A stretch of 64,000 nt of DNA, taken from the NCBI GenBank assembly GCA_024278755.1, contig JAJRSO010000019.1:1-64000 (forward strand), in the 5' to 3' direction. The first letter of the stretch is position 1, and each line of letters opens with the position of its first letter. Of this stretch, positions 8,363 through 18,445 are shown in pieces. Both the position numbers and the translations under genes were made by a program. The notes beneath the pieces are model-generated. The model had not been told where the DNA came from, did no database searches, and saw only the letters and a list, made by a program, of their open reading frames with translations. The stretch is from Calditrichota bacterium. Its GTDB lineage: Bacteria; Calditrichota; Calditrichia; Calditrichales; Calditrichaceae.

Positions 8363-10591
8363 TTACATTGCGTCAATTATTGCATTTAGCGTTGCACTGG
8401 GGCGCATGGCATTTTCCGTTTTCGTCTCGTCCGGCAAAAAGTATCCGCCAATATCCATAGGGCTTCCCTGAGCAGAAAGAAGTTCCTGAGCAATTTTTAT
8501 TTCATTTTCTTCCAGTTGCCGTGCCACGGCTGCAAAGCGCGCTTTTAGCTCGGTATCTTTATCCTGTGCCGCCAACGCTTGTGCCCAGTACAGGGCCAAA
8601 TAAAAACTACTGCCTCTGTTATCCAGCTCATTTACCTTCCGGGACGGAAGTTTTCCGTTTTCCAGATAGGTGGCTATGGCCGTATCCAGTGTTTCCGCCA
8701 GAATAGCCGCTTTTTTGTTTTTGTTGTTTTCGGCAATCATTTCAAAAGAAGGCACCAGAGCGCAATATTCGCCGAGCGAATCCCAGCGCAGGTGACCCTC
8801 TTTAATAAACTGCTGAACATGTTTGGGTGCGGAGCCGCCGGCTCCCGTTTCAAATAATCCACCGCCATTCATCAACGGAACAATGGATAACATTCTGGCG
8901 CTTGTACCCAGTTCGAGAATGGGAAACAAATCAGTCAGATAATCTCTGATAACATTTCCGGAAACCGAAATTGTATCCAGCCCTTTTCGAATCCGGTCTA
9001 CCGAAAACTGCATGGCTTCCTGCGGAGCCATGATACGAATATCCAGGCCGGTTGTATCATGCTGCGGCAGATACTGATGTATTTTTTTAATTATCTGCGC
9101 GTCGTGCGCCCTGTTCTTATCCAACCAGAACACCGCCGGAACGCCGGTTGCTTTGGCACGGGTAACGGCCAATTTAATCCAGTTTTGAATGGGCGCGTCT
9201 TGTACCTGGCACATCCTAAAGATATCTCCGCCGTCTACCGTTCGTTCCAAAAGCGTGTTTCCCGAAGCATCTACAATGCGAAAAAGACCTTTTTCGGGAG
9301 CTTCAAATGTTTTATCGTGTGAGCCGTATTCTTCCGCCTTTTGCGCCATCAGCCCCACATTGGAAACACTGCCCATTGTGGCCGGGTCAAATTGCCCGTT
9401 CTTTTTGGCGTCTTCAAGAATCACATCATACATGGTGGCGTAACAGCGGTCGGGAACCATGGCGATAACATCCTGAAGTTCGTCCTTTTTATTCCACATT
9501 TTTCCGCCGTCGCGAATAATATTGGGCATAGAAGCATCAACAATTACATTGTTGGGCATATGTAAATTGGTAATGCCTTTTCTGGAATCCACCATTGCCA
9601 AATCGGGACGGGTTTCATACACAGCGGCAATATCCGCTTCGATTTCCGCTTTTTTATCTGCCGGTAGACGATCCAGTTTATCCAAAACATCGGCCAAACC
9701 GTTATTGACGTTTACCCCAATTTCCTTGAGGGTATCGGCATGTTTTTCCAGAGCATCTTTGTAGTAAACCGAAACGCAGTGGCCAAACATAATAGGGTCG
9801 GAAATTTTCATCATTGTTGCTTTAAGATGCAGTGACAATAGTACATCGTCTTTTTGGGCCGCTTCAATCTGTTCGGCATAAAATTTCCGCAGGGAAGAGA
9901 CATTCATCGTTGTGGCATCGATGACTTCGCCTTCGAGCAGGGCAAGATTTTCTTTGACCACCTGTATATTTCCATCCGCGGAAACAAACTCAATCTTAAC
10001 CTCTGTCGCCGAATTAAGCGTGGCAGACCGTTCATTTCCATAAAAATCATTCTCCTGCATAAAAGCAACGCGCGATTTGGAACCGGTTTTCGGCCAGGGT
10101 TTCATCATTTTATGTGGATTCTTTTTCGCAAATTTCTTAACGGAAGCGGCGGCGCGGCGATCGGAATTGCCTTCGCGCAGAACCGGATTAACGGCAGAAC
10201 CAAGCACTTTGGCAAATCGTTCTTTCAGTTCCTTTTCCGCTTCATTTTTTGGCTCTTCCGGGTAATCGGGAATGGCATAGCCTTTTTCCTGCAATTCTTT
10301 AATAGCGCTTTGTAATTGCGGAATAGAGGCGCTGATATTGGGTAATTTTATGACATTTGCCTGTGGTGTTTTTACAAGTTCGCCTAATTGCTTCAAAGCA
10401 TCCGGCAATTTTTGTTCTTCGGTCAGATTATCCGGAAAGGCGGCGATAATTCTGCCGGCGAGAGAGATATCGCTGGTTTCAATATCAATTCCTGTATGCT
10501 TGGTAAATGCTTTAACAATCGGAAGCAATGCATAGGTTGCCAGAGCCGGCGCTTCATCGATCTTTGTCCATGTAATCTTTGAGTTACTCAT
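8363..10591 (-). CDS. icd: Isocitrate dehydrogenase, monomeric NADP-dependent type
   Basis: Oxidatively decarboxylates isocitrate to 2-oxoglutarate with NADP in the TCA cycle. The 742-residue length and the sequence from '[25 protein letters not shown]' onward match the monomeric IDH-II family, not the 400-residue dimeric enzyme. Recognisable blocks are '[14 protein letters not shown]', '[15 protein letters not shown]', '[18 protein letters not shown]', '[19 protein letters not shown]' and '[12 protein letters not shown]'. A good AAAGGA precedes the ATG. It is followed by a palindromic repeat and stands apart from other TCA genes. Confidence 0.96.
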   Translation of the reverse strand: MSNSKITWTKIDEAPALATYALLPIVKAFTKHTGIDIETSDISLAGRIIAAFPDNLTEEQKLPDALKQLGELVKTPQANVIKLPNISASIPQLQSAIKELQEKGYAIPDYPEEPKNEAEKELKERFAKVLGSAVNPVLREGNSDRRAAASVKKFAKKNPHKMMKPWPKTGSKSRVAFMQENDFYGNERSATLNSATEVKIEFVSADGNIQVVKENLALLEGEVIDATTMNVSSLRKFYAEQIEAAQKDDVLLSLHLKATMMKISDPIMFGHCVSVYYKDALEKHADTLKEIGVNVNNGLADVLDKLDRLPADKKAEIEADIAAVYETRPDLAMVDSRKGITNLHMPNNVIVDASMPNIIRDGGKMWNKKDELQDVIAMVPDRCYATMYDVILEDAKKNGQFDPATMGSVSNVGLMAQKAEEYGSHDKTFEAPEKGLFRIVDASGNTLLERTVDGGDIFRMCQVQDAPIQNWIKLAVTRAKATGVPAVFWLDKNRAHDAQIIKKIHQYLPQHDTTGLDIRIMAPQEAMQFSVDRIRKGLDTISVSGNVIRDYLTDLFPILELGTSARMLSIVPLMNGGGLFETGAGGSAPKHVQQFIKEGHLRWDSLGEYCALVPSFEMIAENNKNKKAAILAETLDTAIATYLENGKLPSRKVNELDNRGSSFYLALYWAQALAAQDKDTELKARFAAVARQLEENEIKIAQELLSAQGSPMDIGGYFLPDETKTENAMRPSATLNAIIDAM

Positions 10592-10776
10592 GTTTTTTCC
10601 TTTAATTAGATAATGTATTTCTATTTAAATATATTCTTTTTCATCTGACTGAAAGTAGGGAAAATAACCGAATACTTCAAGCATTATCACAGAGGTTGCA
10701 TGTAAAAAACCGGGTTAGAGGCAGTGAATAACCGGAAGTTAAAAGAGGAAAAAATACCTGATCTCTGTTACTTACA

Positions 10777-11205
10777 CTAGGTGTTTAGTATTATTGTTTT
10801 CATTTGGTCACAATCAACGGATCGCTGATAAACCGGGCAATCCCGGCAGGAGGGTAAAGGATGAGCGCATTTTTCTTCGGTAAACCAACATGGTTTATCA
10901 CTTACTTTAACTGCGCTGCACCCATCTTTTTCATTATTGTCACAATCCCGTAAACGCCAGCAAGGCAACAAAGCAAGCAGGCGGCGGATTCCTGCAAAGT
11001 TAAGACCTTTTTCATTAATCATTTTACGGATACAACGCGCTTTTTCAATTTCGAGATCCGAATAGAGGCGCCGTCCGCTTTCTGTCCGCGCAGTAATAAT
11101 CAGGCCTTCCCGTTCGTAAACCCGTAGCAAATGTACGGAAACACCCACTTTTTTTGCCGCTATTCCAATAGCATAAACAGGTTCTGTATTAATTGTTTTC
11201 TCCAT
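10777..11205 (-). CDS. MerR-family transcriptional regulator with cysteine-rich C-terminus
   Basis: The N-terminal 70 residues are a MerR winged-helix: 'YAIGIAAKKVGVSVHLLRVYEREGLI', then the wing 'TESGRRLYSDLEIEKARCIRKM' and 'GLNFAGIRRLLAL'. The following 60 residues hold nine or more cysteines ('CWRLRDC', 'DGCSAV', 'KPCWF', 'EKCAHPLPSCRDCPVY', 'VDCDQM'), suggesting metal or redox sensing, or an iron-sulfur cluster. It has 142 residues and no effector domain of other known type. A strong hairpin (11218-11246) sits 12 nt before its ATG and may be the terminator of the upstream fadL-like gene, a leader element or an operator. The target genes are unknown. Confidence 0.8.
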   Translation of the reverse strand: MEKTINTEPVYAIGIAAKKVGVSVHLLRVYEREGLIITARTESGRRLYSDLEIEKARCIRKMINEKGLNFAGIRRLLALLPCWRLRDCDNNEKDGCSAVKVSDKPCWFTEEKCAHPLPSCRDCPVYQRSVDCDQMKTIILNT

Positions 11206-11217
11206 CTCTCAAAAAAG

Positions 11218-11246
11218 AGAATAGAGCGCACCACACGCTCTATTCT
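11218..11246 (-). terminator. Hairpin between fadL-like gene and merR
   Basis: Perfect 11-bp inverted repeat, AGAATAGAGCG and CGCTCTATTCT, separated by 7 nt. Read on the minus strand it is followed by CTTTTTTT, as in a Rho-independent terminator for the FadL-like gene. It lies only 12 nt upstream of the merR start codon, so merR either has a promoter buried in this short gap or is transcribed by read-through. A dyad operator for autoregulation is the alternative reading. Confidence 0.7.
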
Positions 11247-11275
11247 TTTGTATACTATTTAATTTAATTCTTTTT

Positions 11276-12601
11276 TTATTTATTAAAAAAATAATTTATT
11301 CCCAGACTAATTGCCGCAACATCCATTTGATGCTCACCCGGCATATTCTCTGCCGCAGGGTCAATAATTCGTTTGGTACCCATCAGATATTCAGCTGCGC
11401 CGAAAAATTCCAGAGCGTTCATGCGATAGCTGAAACCACCGGTAAGACCGCGGTTCGTGGAAGAAGGGAATAAAATATTAACCGTTTCGTCCGGAGCCGG
11501 AGCCGGATCATGATAAAATCCCAAACGGATGGTCAGGTCTTGTGACGCTTTAAGCGCCACGCCAAAACGGTATTGTACGGCATTTTTCCAGTCCAGGGTC
11601 ATCACATTTTTACCCTGTTGATCAATAGCGCTGTCCCAAACGGGATCTTTATAATCGGTTACCAGCTCTTTGCTTGATTCCGCCCATTGACTTAGCTGAA
11701 TATCGCCTGTCAGGGTAATGCGATCTGTCGGATGCAAAGCAATACCGGCGCCCAGCCACATGGGCCAGGTTATGTCGCGGCTAAAATCGGATTTTTCAGC
11801 GCCATAAGCGGCAAAAGCTGTATTGGTTACGGTTCCGTCAAAAGCAACTTTTGTTTCGGAACGGAAGGTTAAACCAAAACTCATCATTTCGGAAGCTATA
11901 TATTTTAAGCCAACGGTAAAGCCATATCCCAAACCGCTGCTGGTTTCTTTATATTGATTATCAACCATTCCGTCCGAACCGCCTACGGGAGGATTTTGTG
12001 TAATGTCAACCGCATCTACGGCCCGATCCATATCAAACATGCCATAATAAACGTTTACCGCTACGCAGAGAGAAAGCTGTTCCGAAACTTGATAGGACAC
12101 CGCCGGAGAAATACTGAACACACCCAGTTCACTTCGCCATTTGTAAGCTTTTCCGGCAAACGGATTAGCCATCGTCTGACCCGGATCGAGATAGGCGGGA
12201 CCACCAAACGCAACCAGATCGTTTCCATCCCATTCCGCCCCGAGCCCGGCCGGTACGTACAGTCCCAGACCGAATGCCCAATCGCCCATGCTGTAATTGG
12301 CAAAAATATTCGGGCTGATATAGTGGTTTGTCTTTGTAACCGCACTTATTCCGTACATATCGAGTTGATACGTAGCAAAGGGAATTACATCCGTTGTAAA
12401 AAACATCACGCCTGTTTCCTGCCCTGATAAACCGGCCGGATTCCAGTAGATTGCCGTATAATCGTCGGCCAAACCGACAAACGCGCCGCCCATACCAAGC
12501 GCCTTGGTGCCAATGCTATTCAGACTCAATCCGTTTGCGAAAAGACTTCCGCTTAACAGTAGTGCGAAGAATAATGTGTAAAACGTTCTTTTGGTACGCA
12601 T
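11276..12601 (-). CDS. OmpP1/FadL/TodX-family outer membrane protein
   Basis: Outer-membrane beta-barrel of the long-chain fatty acid/hydrocarbon transporter family. After a signal peptide (MRTKRTFYTLFFALLLSGSLFA) comes the family's N-terminal hatch 'NGLSLNSIGTKALGMGGAFVGLADDYTAIYWNPAGLSG'. Alternating strands follow ('SLCVAVNVYYGMF', 'GYGFTVGLKYIASEMMSFGLTFRSE', 'YRFGVALKASQDLTIRLGFYHDP', 'SLGINYFFNK' at the end). 441 residues is a typical length, and AAGGAG precedes the ATG. The substrate is not predictable. A hairpin terminator follows the gene. Confidence 0.9.
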   Translation of the reverse strand: MRTKRTFYTLFFALLLSGSLFANGLSLNSIGTKALGMGGAFVGLADDYTAIYWNPAGLSGQETGVMFFTTDVIPFATYQLDMYGISAVTKTNHYISPNIFANYSMGDWAFGLGLYVPAGLGAEWDGNDLVAFGGPAYLDPGQTMANPFAGKAYKWRSELGVFSISPAVSYQVSEQLSLCVAVNVYYGMFDMDRAVDAVDITQNPPVGGSDGMVDNQYKETSSGLGYGFTVGLKYIASEMMSFGLTFRSETKVAFDGTVTNTAFAAYGAEKSDFSRDITWPMWLGAGIALHPTDRITLTGDIQLSQWAESSKELVTDYKDPVWDSAIDQQGKNVMTLDWKNAVQYRFGVALKASQDLTIRLGFYHDPAPAPDETVNILFPSSTNRGLTGGFSYRMNALEFFGAAEYLMGTKRIIDPAAENMPGEHQMDVAAISLGINYFFNK

Positions 12602-12626
12602 AACAACTCCTTGGTTTGTGTAATTT

Positions 12627-13703
12627 TTAGTTATTCCCTAACAGGGCTTTTTTAATTGAATTATCCAACATTTTAGGTAGGTTCATATACTCCATAAAGG
12701 CCATTTTCCCGGCATCCCAAAAATACATATCCATGCGAAACATCTCACGGGCGGTGCGCATAATAAGTTTACCCTCTTCTGCATAAATTAAAACTTCAAT
12801 AGGATAGGCGGCGGAATGATCCAGTCCGGGACAATTATTTTTTGCGTCAGCCCGTGGTTTCCCGGCAATCAAAAAAGACAACGCTTCCGTTCGATTACGG
12901 GAAAGACCAAGCAAAGCCGCGCTGGAATCTGGCGTATAAAGCATCCCGGTAAGCTTCCATTTTAGATCTGCCTTTTTCGGCGTCCACTGGTATTCGCGGT
13001 CCCCTTCCGAGGGACGGAATGATTGCAGATTTTTTTGTACACGGGCAATTAACTTTCGAATATCCTGTTGCACATTTTGAGTGGATTGAGAATAGATTAC
13101 AGGAAACTGATCCTCATCGTCATAAAAGGTCATGGGGCCGACCATCATAAACATGTCTTTAGACGCTTCCCGTAGATCTTCCGTGCTGCGAACCGGCTCT
13201 TGCGCTTTGGTTACTTTGGCTCCGGAGGCCTGTTGTTGAATGGCGGAAATTAATTTTGTTTTAAAAGGAATGACCTGTTTACAAGCCGCGTTATATTGGG
13301 CATCATCCAAATCATTTAATACGATACGGCTGATAGTTTCCGGATCGGTAATATTGACCTGCACGCCATGTTCCGATTCGTAAATGCCAATCTTTAAAAA
13401 TGCGGCGACTATATATTTTTCTCCCACGGATGCAAGAAAATCCGTATATGCCGGATCCTGCAATACCAGAATAAACCCGCGATAACCACATTTTTTTTCA
13501 TCCGCTCTACGAATTAAATCCGGGCTGGAAATTCCTTTTTGAGCAAGCACCGTGTAACCGGATTCCTGCACATTGAGGCGCACCTGTTCCACAACCTTTT
13601 CGATGGGAAGCGGACTGTTTTCCAGGACTTTTAAATAGATCCCGTGATCTGCACTAATGGCAAAACCGGTCAGCATAAATAATAAGACTAATAACTTTTT
13701 CAA
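12627..13703 (-). CDS. Exported protein with DUF302-like N-terminal region
   Basis: 358 residues beginning with a signal peptide (LKKLLVLLFMLTGFAISA). I place the start at the TTG at 13703, which follows AGGAGGATCA; the open frame extends 23 codons upstream but without hydrophobic leader or ribosome-binding site. Residues about 25-110 ('PLPIEKVVEQVRLNVQESGYTVLAQKGI' and onward) resemble DUF302-type domains. The rest is not recognised, including 'FRMDMYFWDAGKMAFMEYMNLPKMLDNSIKKAL' at the end. Two cysteines occur in 'KKCGYRG' and 'NNCPGLDH'. It lies 25 nt upstream of the FadL-like gene on the same strand, so the two are probably co-transcribed. Confidence 0.6.
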   Translation of the reverse strand: MKKLLVLLFMLTGFAISADHGIYLKVLENSPLPIEKVVEQVRLNVQESGYTVLAQKGISSPDLIRRADEKKCGYRGFILVLQDPAYTDFLASVGEKYIVAAFLKIGIYESEHGVQVNITDPETISRIVLNDLDDAQYNAACKQVIPFKTKLISAIQQQASGAKVTKAQEPVRSTEDLREASKDMFMMVGPMTFYDDEDQFPVIYSQSTQNVQQDIRKLIARVQKNLQSFRPSEGDREYQWTPKKADLKWKLTGMLYTPDSSAALLGLSRNRTEALSFLIAGKPRADAKNNCPGLDHSAAYPIEVLIYAEEGKLIMRTAREMFRMDMYFWDAGKMAFMEYMNLPKMLDNSIKKALLGNN

Positions 13704-13935
13704 TGATCCTCCTGTTTTTAATAGAACATATATTATAGTTAACCTATAACGTTTGTTATAGAATTTAAACACTATATTTTTATTTTCAAACTTTTTTTGT
13801 AATTTTTTTCACGAACTGATCGGGCGCTCTTAAACATTATATACAGGAAGATTTGACGGAATAGAACAGAATGATACAGATCGAGTTAAGTAAAGTGTAT
13901 CGGAGCTCGGAATTAGTTTTAAAAACAGTATCCGA

Positions 13936-15927
13936 TTAATGGAGAAAAATAATTTTTTGTACCCGAAACGGGTAATTCCTTTTGCTGACGGGACGAACAA
14001 AATAGACGCCGGAACTCACCTTTTGTCCCTGTTCGTTACGACCGTTCCATTCATATTTCCAGTCGTGGCCCCGTTTACTTTTATGAGACAGCGTTTGCAC
14101 TTTTCGGCCATTTACAGTAAAAATTACCAGTCGTGCCGGATCGCTATTCCAGTTTGTCAGCGTAAGTTGCACAGTGGTTCTGAAGGGATTGGGGTAAACC
14201 GTTTTAAATTTCAATACGGATGTAAAATGTTCACCTTCCGCCGGTCTGACATCCCGCAGGATCCATTGCTGAGGATCAAGCTGAACAGCCGTTGGCTTTG
14301 CCGACAGGGTAAAACCATACTGCTCTTTACGCCGATTATTTTGGATTACAACGGTTGTATCCAGACCATTGGCAAACGAAATTTTAATATCTATGGGCAT
14401 TCGAAAAATCGTTTCGTCCTGGAGCTGTGTAATGTCTAACTGTAAAAGATATTCGACCTTATTTTGCCTTTGCCTACTCCAGGAGTATTCGTATTCAGGG
14501 AAATAGGGAAAGCGCAGCCATTGTGTAAAAAAGGCCTCTAAATCCAGGCCGGATTTTTCTTCACAGATTGTCTTAAAATCTTCCGTACGGACCGTACCGT
14601 ACCGCCAGCGAATATCGTTTACATAAGTTTTTAGCACATCAAAAAACACCGCGTCACCCATCATGTGACGCAGCATGTGTAAAATCCATGACCCTTTGTA
14701 GTAAACGATACGGTTAAAAATATTGGATATCTTACTGGTATCCGAAATAAATACCGTTCCGCCTTCTGTCCAGCGCTGTTTTAAGATATAGGCCTGATAC
14801 GATTCGAATCCCGGTGCAAAATCTTTGTACCCCCTGCGTTCGGCATACAGCGCTTCCGAATAGGAGGCAAATCCTTCATTTAACCAGATATCACTCCAAC
14901 TGGCGCAGGTAACGGCGTCGCCAAACCATTGATGTCCCAGCTCATGGACATACACGTAGCGCCAGCTTTCACCGACTCCGCCGATACTGGTCAGCGTCTG
15001 GTGCTCCATTCCGCCGCCCCAGCCAAATTGCGCCATGCCGTATTTTTCCGCAGAAAACGGATAGGGCCCAAAATAATCGCTGAGCACATCCAGGTAATCG
15101 TGCATTTCGGCAAAAATTGTTTTCGCTTGCGGATAATTATCCGGATAAACGTAATAATCCAGCAGCATGGAATCGTTTGCGCTAAAATGGTAATAATCCT
15201 GAAAATGCGCATAATTGCCGGCCGCAATGGAAATCAGATAGGTGGCAATGGGATACTGTTCATGCCAGTGGAATGTTTTACTGTTATCCCAGTTATAAGT
15301 AATCGAAACCAGGGTTCCATTCGAACCAACCAACTGATCTTCGGGAACGGTGATATAAATATCGGCCGAATCGATTTTATCCGCCGGTAAATCTTTGCAG
15401 GGCCACCAGGTTCTGGCGCCGTAAGGTTCGCTTAAGGTCCACACATGCGGCGAACCGTCTGGCATTTGATCAAATTTAAAATGTGTAAAATCTTCCGGTT
15501 GCGGTGTTCCGGAATAACGCACCATAACCGTAAACTCTTCACCACGGTGATAAGGCCGCGCCAGATCAATCAGCAGGTAATCCACATCATGATTAAAAAC
15601 CTGTCCCGCGCCGCTGACGCTACTCACCTGCATATTCCGGTTTAAATCCAGAACAACCTGTGTCAGGCTGTCGTCCAGCGAACGAAAACGGTGGCTTACC
15701 CTTCCAACAATTGTCTGGTTTTCGTAGTCAATAAAAATATAAATTTCACTATACAGGGCATCTATTTGGCTTTGACCGGGGTGTGCGTTAAGCGCCGTAC
15801 GTGCATACAGAACATTATCAGACAAACGCTGTTTATGAGAGGCAAGCGCCGACTCCGGCGAATCTTGGGCAAACAGCATTGCAGAAAAAAGAAATAAAAA
15901 AAGAATATCGATCCGGTACTGTTTCAT
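13936..15927 (-). CDS. Secreted M1-family aminopeptidase with C-terminal sorting domain
   Basis: Zinc metallopeptidase of the gluzincin M1 family. After a signal peptide (to about residue 20) comes the beta-saddle domain. The catalytic domain follows with 'GGMEH' (305-309, the exopeptidase GAMEN equivalent), zinc ligands in 'HELGH' (328-332) and the third ligand Glu351 in 'NEGFASY'. The last 90 residues start 'VYPNPFRTTVQLTL' and contain 'NGRNEQGQKVSSGVYF', a FlgD-like Ig/sorting domain of the type-IX-secretion kind. It is thus a peptidase secreted or held at the surface. It stands alone between the DUF302-like gene and the symporter. Exact substrates cannot be inferred. Confidence 0.9.
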   Translation of the reverse strand: MKQYRIDILFLFLFSAMLFAQDSPESALASHKQRLSDNVLYARTALNAHPGQSQIDALYSEIYIFIDYENQTIVGRVSHRFRSLDDSLTQVVLDLNRNMQVSSVSGAGQVFNHDVDYLLIDLARPYHRGEEFTVMVRYSGTPQPEDFTHFKFDQMPDGSPHVWTLSEPYGARTWWPCKDLPADKIDSADIYITVPEDQLVGSNGTLVSITYNWDNSKTFHWHEQYPIATYLISIAAGNYAHFQDYYHFSANDSMLLDYYVYPDNYPQAKTIFAEMHDYLDVLSDYFGPYPFSAEKYGMAQFGWGGGMEHQTLTSIGGVGESWRYVYVHELGHQWFGDAVTCASWSDIWLNEGFASYSEALYAERRGYKDFAPGFESYQAYILKQRWTEGGTVFISDTSKISNIFNRIVYYKGSWILHMLRHMMGDAVFFDVLKTYVNDIRWRYGTVRTEDFKTICEEKSGLDLEAFFTQWLRFPYFPEYEYSWSRQRQNKVEYLLQLDITQLQDETIFRMPIDIKISFANGLDTTVVIQNNRRKEQYGFTLSAKPTAVQLDPQQWILRDVRPAEGEHFTSVLKFKTVYPNPFRTTVQLTLTNWNSDPARLVIFTVNGRKVQTLSHKSKRGHDWKYEWNGRNEQGQKVSSGVYFVRPVSKRNYPFRVQKIIFLH

Positions 15928-15988
15928 TTTGTTTTTACACCGTTTTTAATATAAACGCATCCCGCCCCTATTGGCAGTCGGTAGCGGT

Positions 15989-17371
15989 TTAAAACAAAAT
16001 ATCAAAATCAATTAATCCGATACGCTGTAAAACAACGGCAATCACCGCCAGCGGCGCAATAAACTTTAAAAAGAAGAGCCAGATTTTATAGTACCAGCGA
16101 TTCGAAAAATCGCCGCCCGTTTCAAATTCCGCTTTACGTAACGCCGGGTCCATCGCCCAGCCCACATAAATGGAAATAAATAAACCGCCCAATGGCAGCA
16201 TCCAGTTACTGGCCAGATAATCGAAAGTATCAAAAAAGTTTTTACCGTACATGGACTGCCATTCCGGAAATAAAAGTCCCGTACCCGACAAAGCGCTGGG
16301 AATTCCAAAGAGAAACACGGCGCCGGCCGTAATAAGGGTGGCCTTTTTACGATCCCAGCCTTTTTCATCGATAAAATAGGAAGTCACAACCTCCAGCAAT
16401 GAAACGGCGGAAGAAAGCGCGGCAAAAACAAGCAGGATAAAAAAGAGAAAGGAGAGCAGCATACCGGCCCGGCCGATTTCGCCGAAAATGACCGGAAAGG
16501 TCTGGAACACCAAACCCGGCCCGGCCTGCGGATCGAAACCGTATGTAAAAATAATAGGAAACATCACCATACAGGCTAATAACGCCACGCCCGTATCTAA
16601 CAGACTTACATAAACAGACGCCATAGGGATATTTGTTTTTTTATCGAGATAACTGCCGTAGGTAAGCATGGCGCCCATGCCGAGACTGAGCGTAAAAAAG
16701 GCATGTCCCAGCGCTTCCAATACGCCGGAAGGCTTTAATTTATCGAGGTGGGGGTAAAAAACAAATTCAACAGCCTCTTTCCAGCCGGAAAGAAAGATTG
16801 AAAAAATAGCAAAGACAATAAAGATCAGTATTAAAATCGGCATTAAAATACGGTTCCACTTTTCGATGCCTTTTTTTACTCCGGCAACCACTACTGTTGC
16901 CGTTAAAATCATAAAAATTGAATGCCAAAACAGATTAATTCCCGCAGAAGCATAAAGTGTATTAAACGTGCCACTTATTTGTTCTGCCGTTTTCCCGTCA
17001 AAAAAATTAGTCAGCGACATAAAGGTATAATTAAGCGCCCAGCCGGCGACGACACTATAATAAGATAGAATGATAAAGCCGGAAGCCACCCCGAGAATAC
17101 CGACAATCTTCCAACTGCTGTTTTCTCCTGCCAGAAAAGAAAAGGCGCCGACCGGGGATTTTTGCGAGGCGCGACCGATCACCACCTCGGAAATCATGAT
17201 GGGGATGCCGACCACGGCAACGGATACCAGATAAATAAGAACGAAAACACCACCGCCGTTTTCACCGGTGATATATGGGAATTTCCAGATATTTCCCAGG
17301 CCGACAGCAGAACCGGTAGCCGCTAGGATAAATCCAAATTTAGAACTCCAACTTCCTCTGTCAACGCTCAT
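15989..17371 (-). CDS. Sodium:neurotransmitter symporter (SNF/NSS) family transporter
   Basis: Inner-membrane Na+-coupled transporter of the LeuT type, usually for amino acids. The N-terminal signature 'WSSKFGFILAATGSAVGLGNIWKFPYITGENGGGVF' holds the unwound TM1 sodium and substrate site, and about 11 hydrophobic segments follow in 460 residues. GGAGG precedes the ATG. It is the next gene downstream of the BMC operon on the same strand, 366 nt after pduT, so it could import a compartment substrate; that link is only positional. Confidence 0.93.
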   Translation of the reverse strand: MSVDRGSWSSKFGFILAATGSAVGLGNIWKFPYITGENGGGVFVLIYLVSVAVVGIPIMISEVVIGRASQKSPVGAFSFLAGENSSWKIVGILGVASGFIILSYYSVVAGWALNYTFMSLTNFFDGKTAEQISGTFNTLYASAGINLFWHSIFMILTATVVVAGVKKGIEKWNRILMPILILIFIVFAIFSIFLSGWKEAVEFVFYPHLDKLKPSGVLEALGHAFFTLSLGMGAMLTYGSYLDKKTNIPMASVYVSLLDTGVALLACMVMFPIIFTYGFDPQAGPGLVFQTFPVIFGEIGRAGMLLSFLFFILLVFAALSSAVSLLEVVTSYFIDEKGWDRKKATLITAGAVFLFGIPSALSGTGLLFPEWQSMYGKNFFDTFDYLASNWMLPLGGLFISIYVGWAMDPALRKAEFETGGDFSNRWYYKIWLFFLKFIAPLAVIAVVLQRIGLIDFDILF

Positions 17372-17737
17372 TTAAACCTCCGGATTGTGTAATTTTATTG
17401 CTGAAATTCTCGTCGGCGTCAGTTTGTCCATCGTTTAAAAAAATCTTTTGATTCTCTCTTTAGCGCGGCCGTTTTGCTTAGATTGCTTTGCTATGCTCGT
17501 AAAGACGGGTAAAGGCCTTATTGCGAGGCGCGAAATATAAGCAACAAAACAATCCCCCGATAGTTTTGAAATTAAAAGATCTCTCGCTTGTCCCTTTTGG
17601 GACTACGTTCGAATTGACAGCATCTGTTTTATCATTCCGAATGTCCGATTTGTCGGGTTGAGGAACCTTTTTGTTGATCCGGGGATATCGTCATAAATCC
17701 CATTTTGTGATTGGTATTTGCTTTTTCAAATTTGTAC
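17372..17737. repeat. Gene-free spacer with degraded intergenic repeats
   Basis: No plausible gene. Around 17465-17560 it contains a fragment of the 'CAATCCCCC / TTGCGAGGCGCGAA' type of interspersed repeat, with GCGGCCGTTTTGCTTAG and TTATTGCGAGGCGCGAAAT as the clearest parts. From 17605 to 17680 comes a second degraded repeat (GAATTGACAGCATCTG, ATTCCGAATGTCCGATTTGTC). No T-rich hairpin was found after pduT, so transcription may run on to the symporter. Confidence 0.5.
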
Positions 17738-18286
17738 TTAAATATACTCGTTAATAATTTCCACCCGTGGGGACGGGATCACAACTTTTTCCACCAACAG
17801 TCCTTTTTCCTCGATTCGGGCGGAACCGGCGTCCACAGCCGCCTCAACGGCTCCCACTTCTCCGGTAAGCGTTACATATCCCTTCCCGCCAATAGCCATG
17901 GCAAGATGAATATTGACCAGTTCCACCTGGGCCGCTTTTACCGCGGCATCGGCCGCTTCGATGACGGAAGCTACCGTAAAACCCTCAATCACACCAAGCG
18001 CTTTAATTTCGGGCATGGCCGCCGCCCCGTTTATGGCCGGAAATACATCGGGATGAATATTTGGAATGATAAAATCATCCACCACGGTATGGGCCCCGAT
18101 TTTCTTTCCCGCCTCGATGGAAGCATTGACCGCATCCACATCGCCGCCAATCAACACCATATATTTTCCGGGGCAGATGGTACGATTAATTACTATTTGA
18201 ACACTGGCCGCTTTAAGTACCGCATCCGCCACTTCATATCCCTTGGCGATACTGGAGGTTTCCACGATTCCGATTGCTGTATGCAT
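17738..18286 (-). CDS. pduT: BMC-T shell protein with [4Fe-4S] pore cysteine (PduT-like)
   Basis: Tandem-domain microcompartment shell protein forming pseudohexameric trimers. Domain 1 (about 4-90) begins 'AIGIVETSSIAKGYEVADAVLKAA' and domain 2 (about 95-180) 'ALGVIEGFTVASVIEAADAAVKAA'. Cys38 in 'TICPGKYMVLIGGD' stands at the position of the Salmonella PduT pore cysteine that holds a [4Fe-4S] cluster. The ATG at 18286 is preferred because AGGAAAA lies just upstream and it starts at the shell domain; the frame opens 20 codons earlier. It is the last gene of the BMC operon, next to pduS, its presumed redox partner. Confidence 0.93.
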   Translation of the reverse strand: MHTAIGIVETSSIAKGYEVADAVLKAASVQIVINRTICPGKYMVLIGGDVDAVNASIEAGKKIGAHTVVDDFIIPNIHPDVFPAINGAAAMPEIKALGVIEGFTVASVIEAADAAVKAAQVELVNIHLAMAIGGKGYVTLTGEVGAVEAAVDAGSARIEEKGLLVEKVVIPSPRVEIINEYI

Positions 18287-18445
18287 TTCATTTTTTCCTG
18301 TAATTGGAAATTCATTAATTTCTGAACACGGATTTTCACAGAGCATACAGATAAAATTATTTAATTATTTTTTTCGTATTTTCTCTGCTCTTCTCTGTGG
18401 AACTCTGTGACTAAAGCTTTTTCCCTACTCTTTCCGTTTATTACT

